A stretch of 64,000 nucleotides of DNA from Ligustrum vulgare (lineage: Eukaryota; Streptophyta; Magnoliopsida; Lamiales; Oleaceae): NCBI GenBank assembly GCA_963555705.1, contig OY743172.1, positions 19,591,446 to 19,655,445 of the forward strand, given 5' to 3'. This document shows, piece after piece, positions 48,292-58,838 of this stretch. Made by a program: the position numbers and the translations under genes. The number at the start of each line of letters is the position of its first letter. The stretch's first letter is position 1. Below the pieces are notes generated by a model that saw nothing but the letters and a program-made list of their open reading frames with translations, was not told the DNA's origin and searched no databases.

Positions 48292-48450
48292 CTCTCTCCG
48301 TCCTACAAAGATAATCCACTATTTCTTTTTTGTCCGTCTAAAAAAGATAGTCTACTTTATTTTTTAAGAGTGAAATTAATATTTTATATTCCTTTTGTCC
48401 TTAATCTGTGTGAAAATGAGTAGAGGACTATCTTTATGGGACGTATGGAG
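48292..48450. mobile_element. Stowaway MITE inside Helitron B
   Basis: The ends CTCTCTCCGTCCTACAAAGA and, inverted, CTCCATACGTCCCATAAAGA are flanked by TA. Same position and orientation relative to the Helitron as 19609-19768 in copy A. Confidence 0.85.
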
Positions 48451-48540
48451 TACTAAAATATAAATCACATCATATGTATAGTTTTTTTATAAATAATCTT
48501 ATTTTTAGTTATTTAGTACATTTAATAATTGGAGCTCTTT

Positions 48541-49471
48541 TGATGAGATCCCAATCGGGGAATCTCGTCGAACAACGCGGAATAACTAAATTAAAACCTA
48601 GAAAAGATCTAAATCAGATTGTATGCGAAAATAACAAGAACACAAAGAAATTAACGGAAATTAAAAGATAGATTTGACAATAAAACCTTGACCCGACAAT
48701 CACGACGTAATTAATGACGATGCGGATTGAAGAACCAAGATTGGTGAACGCCACAAGGATTGTCAATTCCTTGATAAGTTCGTTGGGTGAACGCTACAAA
48801 GACCGGATCTTTGATAAGTTCAATAAAAAAGGAAATATCTCAACCTTTCAATTTGGAGAATCCTCTCTCAAATATTATTAATCTCAAAAACTCAAACTGT
48901 ATGTTTACAATCATGGTAAAGAATATAAATAAGCAAAATAACCTAGCCGCTAATTTACTCAAAATAGAATTTTAATTAAACTAGAACACTAAATTAGGAA
49001 AATAACCTAAAAATCGAAAGGAAATAAAATAATTGGAAAATTCCCGCAAAATCTGGCCCTGCTCAATTACGGCCGTAAAGGCTTCTCTGATCCAAAATTG
49101 TTTTATTAGTTACGGCCGTGACGAATCTCTTACGGCCGTGAAATGCCCCTGCTTGAATGTTACGACCGTAACTTCCAGGCTTACGGCCGTAAGCCTCATT
49201 CTGCTGGAATTCATCATTTTTCTTCGATAACTGGTTACGGCTGTGATAGTAAGATTTACGGCCATGAATATATGGGTTATGGCCGTGAAGGTCCTCCATT
49301 ACGGCCGTAATTTCTTTTCTGCCCAAATAACTTCGTTTCCTCGGCTCGACTTGATCCTTTCGCCTTCTCGGATCGATTCCAACATGAAACTTACTCCGTT
49401 TTGCACGTAGATCACTGTTGTATTGCCAATGGCTCGACTTCGTCCTTCGATGCCTGGTCCGGATCGTATCA
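48541..49471. mobile_element. Solo LTR, 931 bp, nested in Helitron B
   Basis: The ends are TGATGAGATCC and GGATCGTATCA (TG...CA). A 5-bp duplication TCTTT lies at 48536-48540 and 49472-49476. Removing the element and one TCTTT restores exactly the text of Helitron A at this point (GAGCTCTTTTTTATAGCG). No internal coding domain, primer-binding site or polypurine tract is evident, so a solo LTR is the simplest reading; a short non-autonomous retroelement is possible. It contains a conspicuous palindrome array. Confidence 0.82.
49067..49310. repeat. Nine phased TTACGGCCGTAA palindromes in the solo LTR
   Basis: Copies start at 49067, 49110, 49130, 49160, 49181, 49235, 49256, 49277 and 49299. The core is ACGGCCGT with up to one change in most copies. 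Spacings are 43, 20, 30, 21, 54, 21, 21 and 22, so most are close to multiples of 21. Confidence 0.9.
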
Positions 49472-50161
49472 TCTTTTTTATAGCGTATTATTAAATTATT
49501 AAATATTTTTATAGATAATTACATTTAACACGTAATTAATTTCTTATAATAATTGTGATATTTTATTGGTCTTAATTTTATGGATAAATATTTGGTTGAG
49601 TCATACAAATCCAATGTCAAATTCTCAATTAAAATTATATTTAAAATTTATACACATTCGTATTTTTATAAATCACATTGTATTAAATTTTTTATAACTA
49701 AATCCTATTTTTAAGTTATTTATTACATATACATATTAAAGTTCTTTCCTATATTACATTATTTATCAAAATTATTTCAATGACAATTACATTTAATTCT
49801 TAATTAATTTTTTATTTCAAAAAATCTCATATCACATTTTTTAATATTAACGGTTAACAAATTTATCTATATTGTTTGAAATAATATAGTTATTAATGAT
49901 TTTTGTCCTAACTGTTAATTTTAAAATTTCAAAAAGTAATTAACCATACCAAGATATTCTTTACTATATTTTAATTCAAATTTTATGATATTTTTTCACT
50001 ATAATTTATAAATTGACTCCCAATTTACTTAACTAAAAATTGAGATGATCAATACTAAATTATAATTTCAATTATAAAATAATTACGTTGTATAAATATT
50101 GAAAACCTAAAATATCATAAATTTGATGCAATATCTTTGTCAACCTCGCAATTTTTTTTTA

Positions 50162-50168
<7 letters not shown>

Positions 50169-50239
<71 letters not shown>
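50169..50239. repeat. (ATT)n microsatellite in Helitron B
   Basis: More than 20 ATT units; Helitron A has only a short AAT tract at the equivalent place (about 18811-18825), so this is a copy-specific expansion. Confidence 0.95.
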
Positions 50240-51784
50240 CATGTTGTTTTTCATTGTCAATGGTCAAAATATCGAATTTTATCTTTTATATGCATGATCT
50301 GCATTATTAACTTTTTCATGTATTGTTTGAATGTTCAGAATACATGAATACTTGAGATCCTACATTTAAGTGTTCATTTTGCAAGACGACTTTTTAGTTC
50401 GAGGAGATAGTGAATAATCGTTACAAAACATGACGATCATATTCTATAAGGTCAAATTTTATCTGACAGTAATGCAGAACACAAGTTCTTTATTCCAATG
50501 ATATCGTTGAGCCATTCGAATTTTAGGATACTTATTAGATTTTAAAAAAAAAAAAATTAATTTATTGGGTCATATGCCATGACTATCAATAAGAGTCAGG
50601 CACAATCATTTTCGCATGTATGATTTCTCCCTAAAAGGTTAATGTTTATATATGAAAATAATAAATGATGAACTTATCTCTTATTTGTGAATATTATTTA
50701 TTTGGTTTAAGGATTCATTTAATTTCGAATAGGATTATTTTTAATTAGACGTTTCTTCCCGTGCATCGCACGGGATGATTCACTAGTATAATATTAAATC
50801 AAAAACTCAAATCTTGATGTCACAACCTCCCTCATCCCCGTCCCTTCCCCCGCCCACAACCTGACCCCACCCCACCCACCATATCCAGCCCAACCCCAAA
50901 AATAATTTTTTTTTTTCGCTTGATATTTTTCCTACCCTTCCCCCTCCCACTCCACCCACCCACCCGACCCAACCCAACCCAACCCCAAAAATATTTTTTT
51001 TTCGCTCGATGTTTTCATACCCTTCCCCCCACCCCACCCCACCACACCCAATCCAACCCTACACCACCTCATCGCAAAGTGACAAATTGATCTCGTCAGA
51101 GCCACAACCCCCTGACCCCACCCCGCCCACCCCAAAATTATTTAACCCACCCACCACCCCCACTCTACCCTACCCTACCCCAAAAATAAGTTTTTCTCTC
51201 TCTCTCTCTCTCGATGTTTCCCTACAATTCCTCATCCCACCCCAACCCTACTCGACCCTACCCCAACTCATCACAACGCGACAAATTCATATAACCCCAG
51301 CCACAGACCCCGACCCACCCCAACCCGCCACCCACCCCAACCGAACCCAAAATGATTTTTCTTCTATTTGTTCACACTTTGTCCCAACCACCTAATCTCA
51401 CCCAACCCGACCTAACCCCACCCCACCCCACCTCACCTCATCCAAAAAATGATTTTTTCCCACTTTTTCACACCACACCACACCCTACCCCACCCTAAAA
51501 ATGATTAATTATAATTAATTAAGGTTTTTAAAGTACACATTTTCAAAATTAAGAAACTTAATGTTTTATTTAAAAAATCAAGTCATAATTAATTATATAT
51601 TTTACTATTTATGATTACAAGTCACAATTTTTAAGTTCACAGCTTATTATGGTCACAAGTCACAAATCAGATCAGGTTGTGTGTATTGTGGCTATGATTG
51701 TTGCGGAAACGATTGTGGACTGGTGGTGGCAGTGCGAGGGATGAAACAATTGTGGTGAAGTGGTTGTGGTGCTGCTTGGGGGCA

Positions 51785-51812
51785 GGGGCAGAGGCAGAGG
51801 CAGAGGCAGAGG
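51785..51812. repeat. GGCAGA hexanucleotide repeat
   Basis: Four to five units of GGCAGA in the G-rich part of the MULE loop. ORFs across it encode only low-complexity runs. Confidence 0.8.
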
Positions 51813-51899
51813 CGGTGTTGGTGATTGGCGGCGGCGGTGTTTGCGGCCGGTGGTGGTGCTGATGGTGTGTAACCAAAATGCGCAATTTGTGATTAGCAA

Positions 51900-52860
51900 A
51901 TAGCATATGTGACCTAAAAATTTGATTTGATTGTGACCTAATATTTTGATATTTGTGACCTTAAAATAAGTTGTGACCAATTAATTTGATAGTTTGTGAC
52001 CTTTAATTGAATTAGTGTGACCTAATATTTTGATATTTGTGACCCAAAAAAAAGTTGTGACCAATTAATTATTATGATCATAATTTGTGACTTATAAATT
52101 TGTGGTTTGTGACCAAGAAATAGATTTTGGCCACATTTGTTACTTGTGACATAAAATTGAGACTTGTGACCATAATAAGCTGTGACCTTAAAAGTCATCC
52201 AAACAATTTTATAAATTGTGACCTACAAAATTTATGATATGTAACTAAGAAAACTAGTGATTTGTGAAAATTGTGACCTAAAAAAATCGTGATTTGTATT
52301 CGAGAAAAAATTGTGACCAATGAAATTTGTGATTTGTGACCAATTGACTCTAGATTTGCGACCGGAAAAAATCGTGACCTACGAAATTCGAAATTTGTGA
52401 CCGAGAAATAAATTGTGACCTAAAAATTTGTGACTGTGACCATAAACTTATGATCTGATTTGTGACTCGTGACCTAAAAAATTGTGACTTGTGACCATAA
52501 TAAGCTGTGACCCCAAAAGTCATCCAAATAATTTTATAAATTGTGACCTACAAAATTTATGATATGTGACCAAGAAAACTAGTGATTTGTGAAAATTGTG
52601 ACCTAAAAATATCTTGATTTTTATTCGAGAAAAAATTGTGACCAATGAAATTTTTGATATGTGAACAATTGACTCTAGATTTGCGACCAAAAAATCGTGA
52701 CCTACGAAACTCGAAATTTGTGATTGAGAAATAAATTGTGAACTAAAACATTGTGACTGTGACCATAAACTTATGATCTGATTTGTGACCTAAAATATTG
52801 TGACTTGTGCCCATAATAAGATATGAACTTAAAAATTGTGACTTGTGATCATAAATAGTA
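51900..52860. repeat. TGTGACC-rich loop with ~320-bp higher-order repeat
   Basis: The motif TTGTGACC or near relatives occurs every 15-35 bases. Above this, a unit starting GACTTGTGACCATAATAAGC at 52161 repeats at 52486, and a third start is seen near 52802, giving periods of about 325 and 316. Non-coding. Confidence 0.85.
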
Positions 52861-54847
52861 AAATATATAATTAATTAAGATCTGTTTTTTGAAATAAAAC
52901 ATTTTCTTAATTTTGAAAATGTGTACTTTAAAAACCTTAATTAATTATAATTAATCATTTTTTGGGAGGGGTGGGGTCAGGGTTGGGTGGTGTGAGGTCG
53001 GGGCGGGTGGGATTGGGTGGTTCGGGCAAAGTGTGAACAAATAGAAGAAAAATCATTTTGGGGGTGGGGTGGGATGGCGGGCTAGGGTGGGTCGGGATCT
53101 GTGGCTGGGGTGAAATGAATTTGTCGCGTTGTGATGAGGTGGGGTACAGTGGGGTTAATGTGGGTGGGTCGGGTGGGTGGGTTGGTGGGTGGGTTAAATA
53201 ATTTTGGGGTGAGGGGGTGAAGCTTTGGGGAGATCAATTTGTCACTTTGCGATGAGGTGGTGTGGGGTTGAGTGGGGTGGAATGGGATGGGGAAGTGTAG
53301 GAAAATATCGAGCAGCAATTTTTTTTTGGGTAGGGTAGGTGGGTGGGGGTGGGTTAAATAATTTTGGGGTGAGGGGCTGTGGCTTTGGCGAGATCAATTT
53401 GTCACTTTGCGATGGGGTGGGGTTGGGTAGGGTGGGATGGGGAAGGGTAGGAAAACATTGAGCATAATTTTTTTATTTTTTGGGTAGGGTAGGTGGGTCG
53501 GGTGGGGTGGTCAGGTGGTGAGCGGGGATGAGGGAGGTTTTGACATCAAGATTTGAGTTTTTGATTTAATATTGTATTAGTTTTAATATAATATATAATA
53601 GATAATTATGTTTATATTATATGTAATATTATATTTATTTGTAATTATGAAATACCTGATTTTTTAATTTTTTTTTAAAGTTTGTTAGTTTTGAAAAGTG
53701 AAATTGAAAGTACTGTAGTTATGTACTTTCCCCTTTGAAAAAATATTTTGGGCCGATCCGGTGCGACCCGATTCGACCCAAATGCTGTTATACGTGGATC
53801 TACTCGATTTTTGGGAGTTTTTGAGTGTTTTTGGCTAGGTTTTGATTCATTCTTCTTCCTCCTTCAAGTCAAGAAACCCTTGTTCTCTTTTTCTCTCATT
53901 TTCTCTTGTAATTTTCTCTTGCAAATAGTTATTGTGGTTGATGAAGGGAAGAAATACTGACAACATTGTAGAAGAATTTTGATGTTTTGAAGCTTCAAGC
54001 TTTGTTGAAGGGGAGTTTTTATATTAAATCTTCATATTTCTTCATAAACTTGAATCCATTGTCGAAATGATGTATTTAATTCTTGAATTTTATTGTTATT
54101 TTATCATGGGCTAAACTATTTTGTGTTGGGATGATTGATAAAGCTTGACCTAGCTTAATTATTTTTAATGCTTGTATCAAGAATTTAGGTTATTTATTAT
54201 CTTGTAAATTTATTGTTGTATTTATTGACTTGCATTTATTGTGGCCACATTTATGCTTGAATTTCATGAGATGTGCAATTGTTGAGAAATTGTTATGTAT
54301 TCTAGATCAATACAATATTTGCTCTAGGTTCTTGTTTAGGATAGAGATATACCTAAAACCCTAGATTATCCATTGAGTTATTTTCACAAAGGTTTAATGC
54401 AATTGGTGTGATTTTAATCGACATAGAGATATAGTAGGTTAATTCCACTAATTAGGGTTGATTTCACTCTAGAGAGGTAATTGACTAAATTTGAAAAATT
54501 GGGTCTAACATGCTTAGTAAGTTGCATTTCTTTTTGCTTGTTGAGAAGTTAATTAGGTACTAGTTAAGTGGAATCAAGAATCCCAACACTCTTTATCATC
54601 AAATTATCACCATTTTTCTAGTATTTATTTATAATTGTGATTTTAATTCTAGTACTAGAACTTTCCCAATCCAAACTTTATTGTGTGTGTTTCTTGTTAA
54701 AATTGATTAAATTAGAGTGTAATTGAAATAGACAATTCTTGTGGGATCGATAAATCGAACTCATTTAGTCCACTATTACTTATAAGCGATACGTGTACTT
54801 ACGATGTGTTTCTAGCGGACATATACCATTGCCCGTTAATAATGTAG

Positions 54848-54925
54848 GACACCTATTCCAATGGACATGAAGAAGAAAGTGATGCATTGATAGCTGAAAT
54901 GGAAGCGGATATATATGGTTTGCAG
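54848..54925 (+). pseudogene. Raf-like MAPKKK exon (start of kinase domain region)
   Basis: An exon between a TGTAG acceptor and a CAG|GTATC donor translates to 26 residues: DTYSNGHEEESDAL, then IAEMEADIYGLQ. The AEMEAxIYGLQ segment is the conserved lead-in to the kinase domain of plant PB1-containing Raf-like MAPKKKs. The gypsy 3' LTR ends a few tens of bases upstream, so upstream exons, including any PB1 domain, are displaced or lost. The following exons, which should hold the ATP-binding loop, HRD and DFG motifs, are not found before the last exon at 60468. Confidence 0.7.
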
Positions 54926-55156
54926 GTATCAATTTAATACTTAATAATAACAAGAAAGGAAAATGCTAGGTTGTCCTATTGTCACCGATCTTAATTTTGC
55001 ATAGCTTATATCCTTTCCTAATAGAAAAGTTTATTGAATCAAATGAAGAATAAAGGAAGAACTCAACCATCTTCCACATTATATATTTGTATTTACTGTG
55101 GAACACATTGAGACTTAGTTAAAATACCCGTTGCAGAGGAATTTGTGTGTCCTTAT
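54926..55156. other. Intron-like remnant of the kinase gene
   Basis: Starts with the donor GTATC after the exon and holds no further kinase exon that I can see. Confidence 0.4.
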
Positions 55157-56172
55157 TCGGGGTGTAAATGATTTGGTTTGGGGGGTTTTTGATAATTTCT
55201 CAAACCAAACCGTTTAAAGCGGTTTGACGTTTTTCCAACCTAAATCAAACCATTTCATTTCCTAAATCAAACCAAACCAAACCATTTTTTGCGGTTTGGT
55301 GCGGTTTGTAAATGAAAATAAAATAATATATGTAGATCGAGTTAAAATTACTATTGAAATAGAATTTTGAATTAAAATATCTAAATTAATTGCAAATAAC
55401 CCAACGACATTACAGATAGATGTTATAAGACTAACAAAATTAAAACATATAGATAAACAACTTTTCATATAGATACAAAGGTACAATCACAAACAAATTA
55501 TCACAATAATATCAAAAAAATCTAATAGATAACGCAAAAGCAAAAACTAGTGATCACAACATTACAAAATAGATTTAGAGTTTGATGGATTACAGCTGAT
55601 GATAAAAGATCTCAACTACAACTATTTTTGCTTAGATAATCATAAATACTTAAGTCATGACTTGCTAACTTAGCAGAAGACAAATATTATAACTAAGAAA
55701 TGAAAAGCGAGGTGCCCCTTCATATAAGACATAGTTTAGTATTGAACCATATTACTTTAAAATAAAATAAGGGGCAACATTTAACTTCAGGAACAAATTA
55801 AAATCCATTTTCATTCCTAATTTATGACATTTGATTCATTCACATAGGTAATAAAAAAAGAATTTCAAGTTGAGGGAAATTAAAGTCAATGTGTATACAA
55901 ATTTGAAGTGTAAAGTGTAAAATTGAAAATAAAAGCAGTAAAAAAATTCTGTATTTTTACAATTAAAAAATTAAATTTTAATTTTAATATTTTAGCGGAT
56001 TGGCGGTTTGAAACGGGTTTTGAAACATGAAACCTAAATCAAACCATTTGAAAGTGGTTTGGTTTTGGTCAAAATCGAAACGTTGACGGATCTGCGTGAA
56101 TCCAAACCAACGGTTTCGAAATTACGATTTTATTTCAATTTGACGGTTTAATAATTTTATTGTACAGCCCTA
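55157..56172. mobile_element. hAT-like non-autonomous element, 1,016 bp
   Basis: The 8-bp duplication has one mismatch (GTCCTTAT at 55149-55156, GTCCTTAC at 56173-56180). The termini are TCGGGGTGTAAATG and, inverted, TAGGGCTGTACAAT. Subterminal text is rich in GGTTTGGTTTGG and its mirror AAACCAAACC on both ends. No transposase. Confidence 0.75.
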
Positions 56173-56484
56173 GTCCTTACCCCATTAACTAATGCTTCTT
56201 ACCCTTACATTTCTTTTATTAATTTCGCTATTTTATGTTCAGATGGTAGGACGGGGATTGGAGTATTCTGTGTACAGGGGGGCTAGGTTGGAGAACTATA
56301 CATCATGTATGTACAAGCCGTTATCCAATTGCTATGCAGGTCCTTCTTCGAGCTTTTATAGTTGATTATTATGATTTTGAATTTTGATAGAATTAAGAGC
56401 CTTCTTTATTATTTCACAAGAAATTTATAGTCTTTCAAGATAAATGAAACACTTTCCCTTCAAATTTTAGATGATACATAATGC

Positions 56485-56620
56485 CCTTGTTTGGTTTTCA
56501 TTTAAATTTTCTCATTTTTGTACAGTACTTAATCTCAATTATCCATTTAAAGTCAAACCCACAATATTTGACTTTTCAATCAAATCTTAATCATTCTCTC
56601 TTAAAAATCACTATTCACAC
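56485..56620. mobile_element. MITE-like fragment
   Basis: Text such as CCACAATATTTGACTTTTC and AAAAATCACTATTCA is shared with 2836-3025 and 17676-17875. The right side runs straight into a hAT-like fragment, so it is probably truncated. Confidence 0.5.
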
Positions 56621-57637
56621 GATTTGGTTTGAGTGGTTTGTAGCAAAATTTCAAACCAAACCGTTTAAAACTATTTGAAATTTTTTCAAACCAAACAATT
56701 TCATTTCCTAAACCAAACCACACCAAACCATTTTTGTTGTTGTTTGGTGCGATTTAAAACCGCAGTTTGCAATCAAATAAATTAGTAGATTCCAAACCAA
56801 GCAACATCTCGTACGATAATGCAAGAATGAATGAATGATTAATCTACCAATAGCAAAGATCAAAGATCTCATAATCGATACACAACATTGAGTGAAGGAT
56901 CAACACCAACTTTGTGGTCGATAATTAAGAAATACCTTCGACCATTACGTAGATTACGTTAAAATGAGTTGGATTTTTGTCGATATGCAACTCACATTGG
57001 TAAGTGAATTACTCCAGGAAATTGCAACTACAAATGACATTTGCTTATTTAGAAACATTCACATAAATAAATGACAACATACTGTGTTACTATAAGAGTA
57101 TTTCTTCTATTCAGAATGCTATAAATATGTATCATAATGAATTCTCTTCTAATTTGTTTATAAAGTTTTTCAATGGAAACTACACGTCACATTTAACTTT
57201 TTTGTAGCATTCAATAGTTCTAGTTGGAAATGGAGTTGGACTACTTATAGGAGAATCAAACAAGCATAAATTAACGCATAGCTTTATTCCTAAAAAATCT
57301 CATATTTTTTGCAATTGACAGAGGCTATAAATCTTTCAAGAACACGTCCAACTTTTGATAAAAGTTATTCTATAATTCATTTCTACTAGAAAAAGAAATC
57401 AAAGAAGCACTCAAAATGACTTAAATGTTTCAATAACAATCTGAATTTGATAAGTTATTCATGCACTCATTTTTTATAATTTGTTTAAAACTTGGCGGGT
57501 TGCAGTTTTAAACTGTTGTTTCGACAATTGAAACATAAACCAAACTGTTTATAGCGGTTTGAAATTTTTCCAAACCAAATCATTTGTTGCGGTTTGATTC
57601 GGTTTAACCGGTTGGAGGTTTATTTATTCATCCCTAG
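56621..57637. mobile_element. Second hAT-like element of the GGTTTGG type, left-truncated
   Basis: Has AAACCAAACCGTTTAAAA and GCGGTTTGAAATTTTTCC text like the element at 55157. The right end reads TTATTCATCCCTAG, inverted CTAGGGATGAATAA. No left terminus or duplication is visible. Confidence 0.55.
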
Positions 57638-58544
57638 AGTGACGTGCATGGAGGATTTCATGTATGTCAGAACTACCTCAAATAAGATACCTAGGGTTGA
57701 GTTCCGGAATACAAAGTTAATGAGTCAAAACTTGAGATTTAGCCCCTGTTTAACCCCCATTTTTTAAAATCAAGTTTTTAAAATACTCAATCTCAATTAT
57801 TCATTTTAGTCAAGTTCACAATATCTGACTTTTCAAATAATTTTTAACCACACATTCTCCCAAACATACTATGCAAAATTAAATTATTTCCCAAATAATA
57901 GGGCTCAAACATGAGCTTAATTAAGTTGCTTGTGACATCTGGAAATTGGATTATTCTTCAATATTTCTGCAATTAGGACATTGAGGCATCCTGATAATTG
58001 TAGCTTACTAAAGTCTAAAATGGAAGTTAGAAGAGAGAATCTTTTCCTGCAAAAAGCTTCTAAAAGAAGCGAGGATAGTGGTTTTGAGTTAATTTTCGAG
58101 TCATCCGTTGGCTGTGTAGAGCATTCTAGTACTACATGAGTGCCAACATTAAATGCTCTTTGTCAATGAGGAGCTGCCCCTTGTAATAGAGGGCTTTTGG
58201 TTTTTTGGGTCCTTATTGCAATGGACAATTCTCTATTGGCCTCAGTACTCTTATAATATATTGGAAAAAAAATTTGGGCCATGATAAAATTATGCTTTGA
58301 AGAGGTACTTTTAGCGTTCTTTAGATTTTCTACATATGGCCAGAGTCGGACCTGGGCCAAGGCAAATTAGGCCAGCGCTTTGTGCCTCAAAAAAAATAAG
58401 GGCCCATATTCTGTATTATTATTTTTTTTTTGGAATAATACACAAACAAGGTGGTACTATACCACATTTAAAACTTAAAGAAAAAAAATTTAAAACTTCA
58501 TCAATCAGATGGAAATAAAAACATTTAAAATAATTATAGACAAT

Positions 58545-58699
58545 TTTGATTTACTGCCCACCGTGGGCAACATAAGAATTACCTACTGCTTATAAAAAAA
58601 TGTTAAGTGTCTAATGTTTAAAATATTGACCACTTAGCAGTTTTTTACTGATTGTGAGTAAATCTTATGTTACCCATGAGTGGACAACAAATCAAACCT
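58545..58699. mobile_element. Foldback MITE, about 155 bp
   Basis: The left GATTTACTGCCCACCGTGGG and AACATAAGAATTAC are mirrored by GTAAATCTTATGTT and CCCATGAGTGGACAACAAATC on the right. Non-coding. It resembles the CCCACNGTGGGCA element at 7898 in its ends. Confidence 0.7.
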
Positions 58700-58776
58700 T
58701 TAATTATACGAATTAGACTCCCACCCCACCGTGCAATCTAAATCTTCCCAGAAGGCAGGATCGTATTAACACTTCA

Positions 58777-58838
58777 CCACCACCACCACCACCACCACCT
58801 CCCACCACAACCACCACCACCACAACCACCACCACCGT
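58777..58838. repeat. CCA/CAC microsatellite
   Basis: Imperfect runs of CCA with occasional CAA; the histidine- and threonine-rich ORFs in this area come from it. Confidence 0.85.

Larger units (their letters stand above)
47111..50786 (+). mobile_element. Helitron, non-autonomous, copy B
   Basis: Starts TCTATATATAATATATAAAAG after a host A and ends in the hairpin CCCGTGC ATC GCACGGG, then ATGATTCACTAG before a host T. The host arm text (TATTAAAACTAAT before, AATATTAAATCAAAAAC after) matches the opposite MULE arm continuously, which confirms both borders. The element is the same family as 18263-21054 but in reverse orientation. It carries the shared Stowaway, a private solo LTR and an expanded ATT tract. 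No Rep/helicase ORF. Confidence 0.9.
46949..53733. mobile_element. MULE/foldback element with long arms
   Basis: A perfect 10-bp target duplication TTTGAAAAAA lies at 46939-46948 and 53734-53743. The termini are GAGGAAATCACATG and, inverted, GGGGAAAGTACATA. The arms (46949-47110 plus 50787 to about 51660, versus about 52830-53733) stay alignable for roughly 0.9-1 kb, for example AACTCAAATCTTGATGTCA and AAAGTGACAAATTGATCTC with their mirrors. The loop holds GT-rich text and TGTGACC repeats. Net of its Helitron insertion it is about 3.1 kb with no transposase. The 9-11 bp duplication and long inverted ends fit Mutator-like or foldback elements; which one cannot be settled here. Confidence 0.78.
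46409..54821 (+). mobile_element. Ty3/gypsy 3' LTR, interrupted by nested elements
   Basis: Starts TGTTGAGTGCATTTTACATG right after the polypurine tract. LTR text runs to 46948, is broken by the MULE-like element, and resumes at 53744 with the same kind of text as the 5' LTR (TGTTGGGATGAT, GACCTAGCTTAATTATTTTTA, TTTAGTCCACTATTACTT). It ends near 54821 (CTAGCGGACA). Without insertions the length is about 1.6 kb, close to the 5' LTR. The exact 3' end is uncertain by tens of bases. Confidence 0.65.

Noticed and set aside
51009..51395. Proline-rich ORF
   Set aside because: A product of the CCCACC-rich MULE arm; the matching ORF on the mirrored arm (53082-53318) shows it is repeat-derived.
53748..53960. 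70-residue ORF starting MGRSGATRFD
   Set aside because: It lies in the resumed part of the gypsy 3' LTR and has no domain; LTR leader text of this type often stays open by chance.
56236..56345. Possible extra kinase exon (frame reading MVGRGLEYSVYRG)
   Set aside because: It has a faint resemblance to a glycine-rich loop but lacks the conserved GSGxxGxVYxGxW and VAIK text and suitable splice borders. Not enough to claim.
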